NCBI GenBank assembly: GCA_934385475.1
Contig: CAKRPS010000034.1
Location: forward strand, 1-25,207
DNA: 25,207 nt
Source: an uncultured Lachnospiraceae bacterium
GTDB lineage: Bacteria > Bacillota > Clostridia > Lachnospirales > Lachnospiraceae
Direction: 5' to 3'
The notes below the pieces were generated by a model. The model was not told the DNA's origin, ran no database searches, and worked only from the letters and a program-made list of their open reading frames with translations. This document shows positions 24,676 to 25,207 of the stretch, piece by piece (the first letter of the stretch is position 1; every line of letters begins with the position of its first letter). Both the position numbers and the translations under genes were made by a program.

Positions 24676-25092
24676 CTACACCTTTTGCCGCTTCAAAAGT
24701 TCCTCATACTTTCTCTTTAATTCTTCATTCTCTTTCAGGGCTCGCTGTTTTTCTTCCTCTGCCTCCCTGGCTTTGGTTTCTGCTTCTTCAACTCTGATTT
24801 CTGCCTGATCGGCACGGTTCTTCTCTTCCTCAGCCCTGGCTTTCTCTTTGTCTACCATCTCTTTCAGCTCATCGATCATGAACTCTACGGTATTGTCATC
24901 CAGTTCTTTCAGTTCTCTCGAAAACATCCCCATTACCCTCTCTGTGCTGCGGCACATCTCATAGACCTGTTCATACATCGGACGGAACTTCGGATACTTC
25001 TCAAGCAGCTCTATGATCTGCTCCGGTTCCTCTACCGACAGGAACACCAGCCACGCATCCAGTTCGTCCTGTATTCGCTTATTTCTGTCTCT
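24676..25092 (-). pseudogene. C-terminal fragment of an Rpn-like PD-(D/E)XK nuclease/transposase
   Basis: The frame is open from a TGA at 25093-25095 to the stop at 24676 and reads KRIQDELDAWLVFLSVEEPEQ, then a helical block (KYPKFRPMYEQVYEMCRSTERVMGMF, DDNTVEFMIDELKEMVDKE) and a charged coiled-coil of about 55 residues. I recognise this as the C-terminal part of the Rpn/PDDEXK_2 'putative transposase' proteins common in gut Firmicutes. The catalytic PD-(D/E)XK domain is missing. An ATG at 25047 could start a 123-residue protein, but there is no good ribosome site. It starts directly after the stop of another coiled-coil gene with the same last residues, which points to partial tandem duplication. 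Confidence 0.65.
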
Positions 25093-25114
25093 TCAACAGT
25101 TCCTCATACTTTCT
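24691..25114. repeat. Direct repeat pair marking a duplicated coiled-coil end
   Basis: Positions 24691-24714 and 25091-25114 match at 23 of 24 bases, exactly 400 bases apart. Both encode the end of a coiled-coil (RKYEELLKRQK) in the nuclease-type genes. Only the two ends are repeats; the stretch between them is the nuclease fragment. Confidence 0.8.
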
Positions 25115-25207
25115 TTGTATTTCTTCAACTTTTTTAAGGGCCTGCTTCTTTTCTTCCGCCTCTTTCTGCCTCTCCTCTTCTATCTCTTTAACAGCACGCT
25201 GTTTTTC
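25079..25207 (-). CDS. Partial Rpn-like nuclease/transposase, coiled-coil C-terminus
   Basis: Only the last 42 residues lie in the window; the rest runs off the right edge. They form a highly charged coiled-coil (EKQRAVKEIEEERQKEAEEK) ending in RKYEELLKRQK and a TAA at 25081-25079. The ending is nearly identical to that of the fragment just downstream. If the missing part holds the PD-(D/E)XK domain, this would be the intact copy of which the neighbour is a partial duplicate; that cannot be seen here. Confidence 0.55.
   Translation of the reverse strand, partial: EKQRAVKEIEEERQKEAEEKKQALKKVEEIQRKYEELLKRQK

Overview
The window looks like chromosomal DNA of an anaerobic Gram-positive of the class Clostridia, most likely a Lachnospiraceae-type gut bacterium (inference). 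The reasons are strong purine-rich ribosome binding sites in front of most genes, a T-box leader on an aminoacyl-tRNA synthetase gene, a GatCAB amidotransferase, an LL-diaminopimelate aminotransferase (DapL), SinR-like/XRE regulators, and Rpn-like PD-(D/E)XK nuclease fragments with long coiled-coil tails. Almost everything lies on the minus strand. No rRNA, tRNA or CRISPR array was seen.

Positions 1-14100 are mostly housekeeping. A small acidic unknown protein (plus strand) ends at a bidirectional terminator that it shares with gatB. Then, read right to left on the minus strand, come a T-box leader, aspS, gatC, gatA and gatB. This forms one translation-accuracy operon that charges tRNA and repairs mischarged Asp-tRNA(Asn)/Glu-tRNA(Gln). 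Upstream of it are enolase (own promoter and leader), a degraded TetR-type regulator, a dCache chemoreceptor whose sensor domain carries an amino-acid-binding residue pattern, and dapL with its own near-consensus promoter. Next are a polyprenyl-phosphate-sugar-synthase-like GT2 enzyme and a GT-C membrane glycosyltransferase, which probably work as a donor-maker and a donor-user.

Positions 14236-15800 hold a secreted, Ser/Thr-rich small protein. It is divergent from a two-gene regulatory cassette: an XRE helix-turn-helix protein followed by a 58-residue protein that is a free-standing copy of the regulator's C-terminal domain. A 37-bp near-perfect AT palindrome sits over the predicted start of transcription of the secreted-protein gene. 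The layout resembles SinR/SinI regulator-antagonist pairs.

Positions 15843-24509 are a clearly more AT-rich, seven-gene minus-strand operon for a surface glycan: two GT4 enzymes, one GT2, a large GT-C-like membrane protein, a Wzx-type flippase and, unusually, two radical SAM enzymes that share a six-cysteine C-terminal pattern. One promoter is visible upstream of the first gene. No initiating phosphoglycosyltransferase, chain-length regulator or sugar-nucleotide genes are present. The right edge (24607-25207) holds two tandem C-terminal pieces of Rpn-like nuclease/transposase proteins, consistent with the glycan cluster being acquired or exchangeable DNA.

The items most worth follow-up are the twin radical SAM glycan enzymes, the regulator/orphan-domain cassette with its palindrome, and the aspS-gatCAB T-box, whose specifier could be Asp or Asn.
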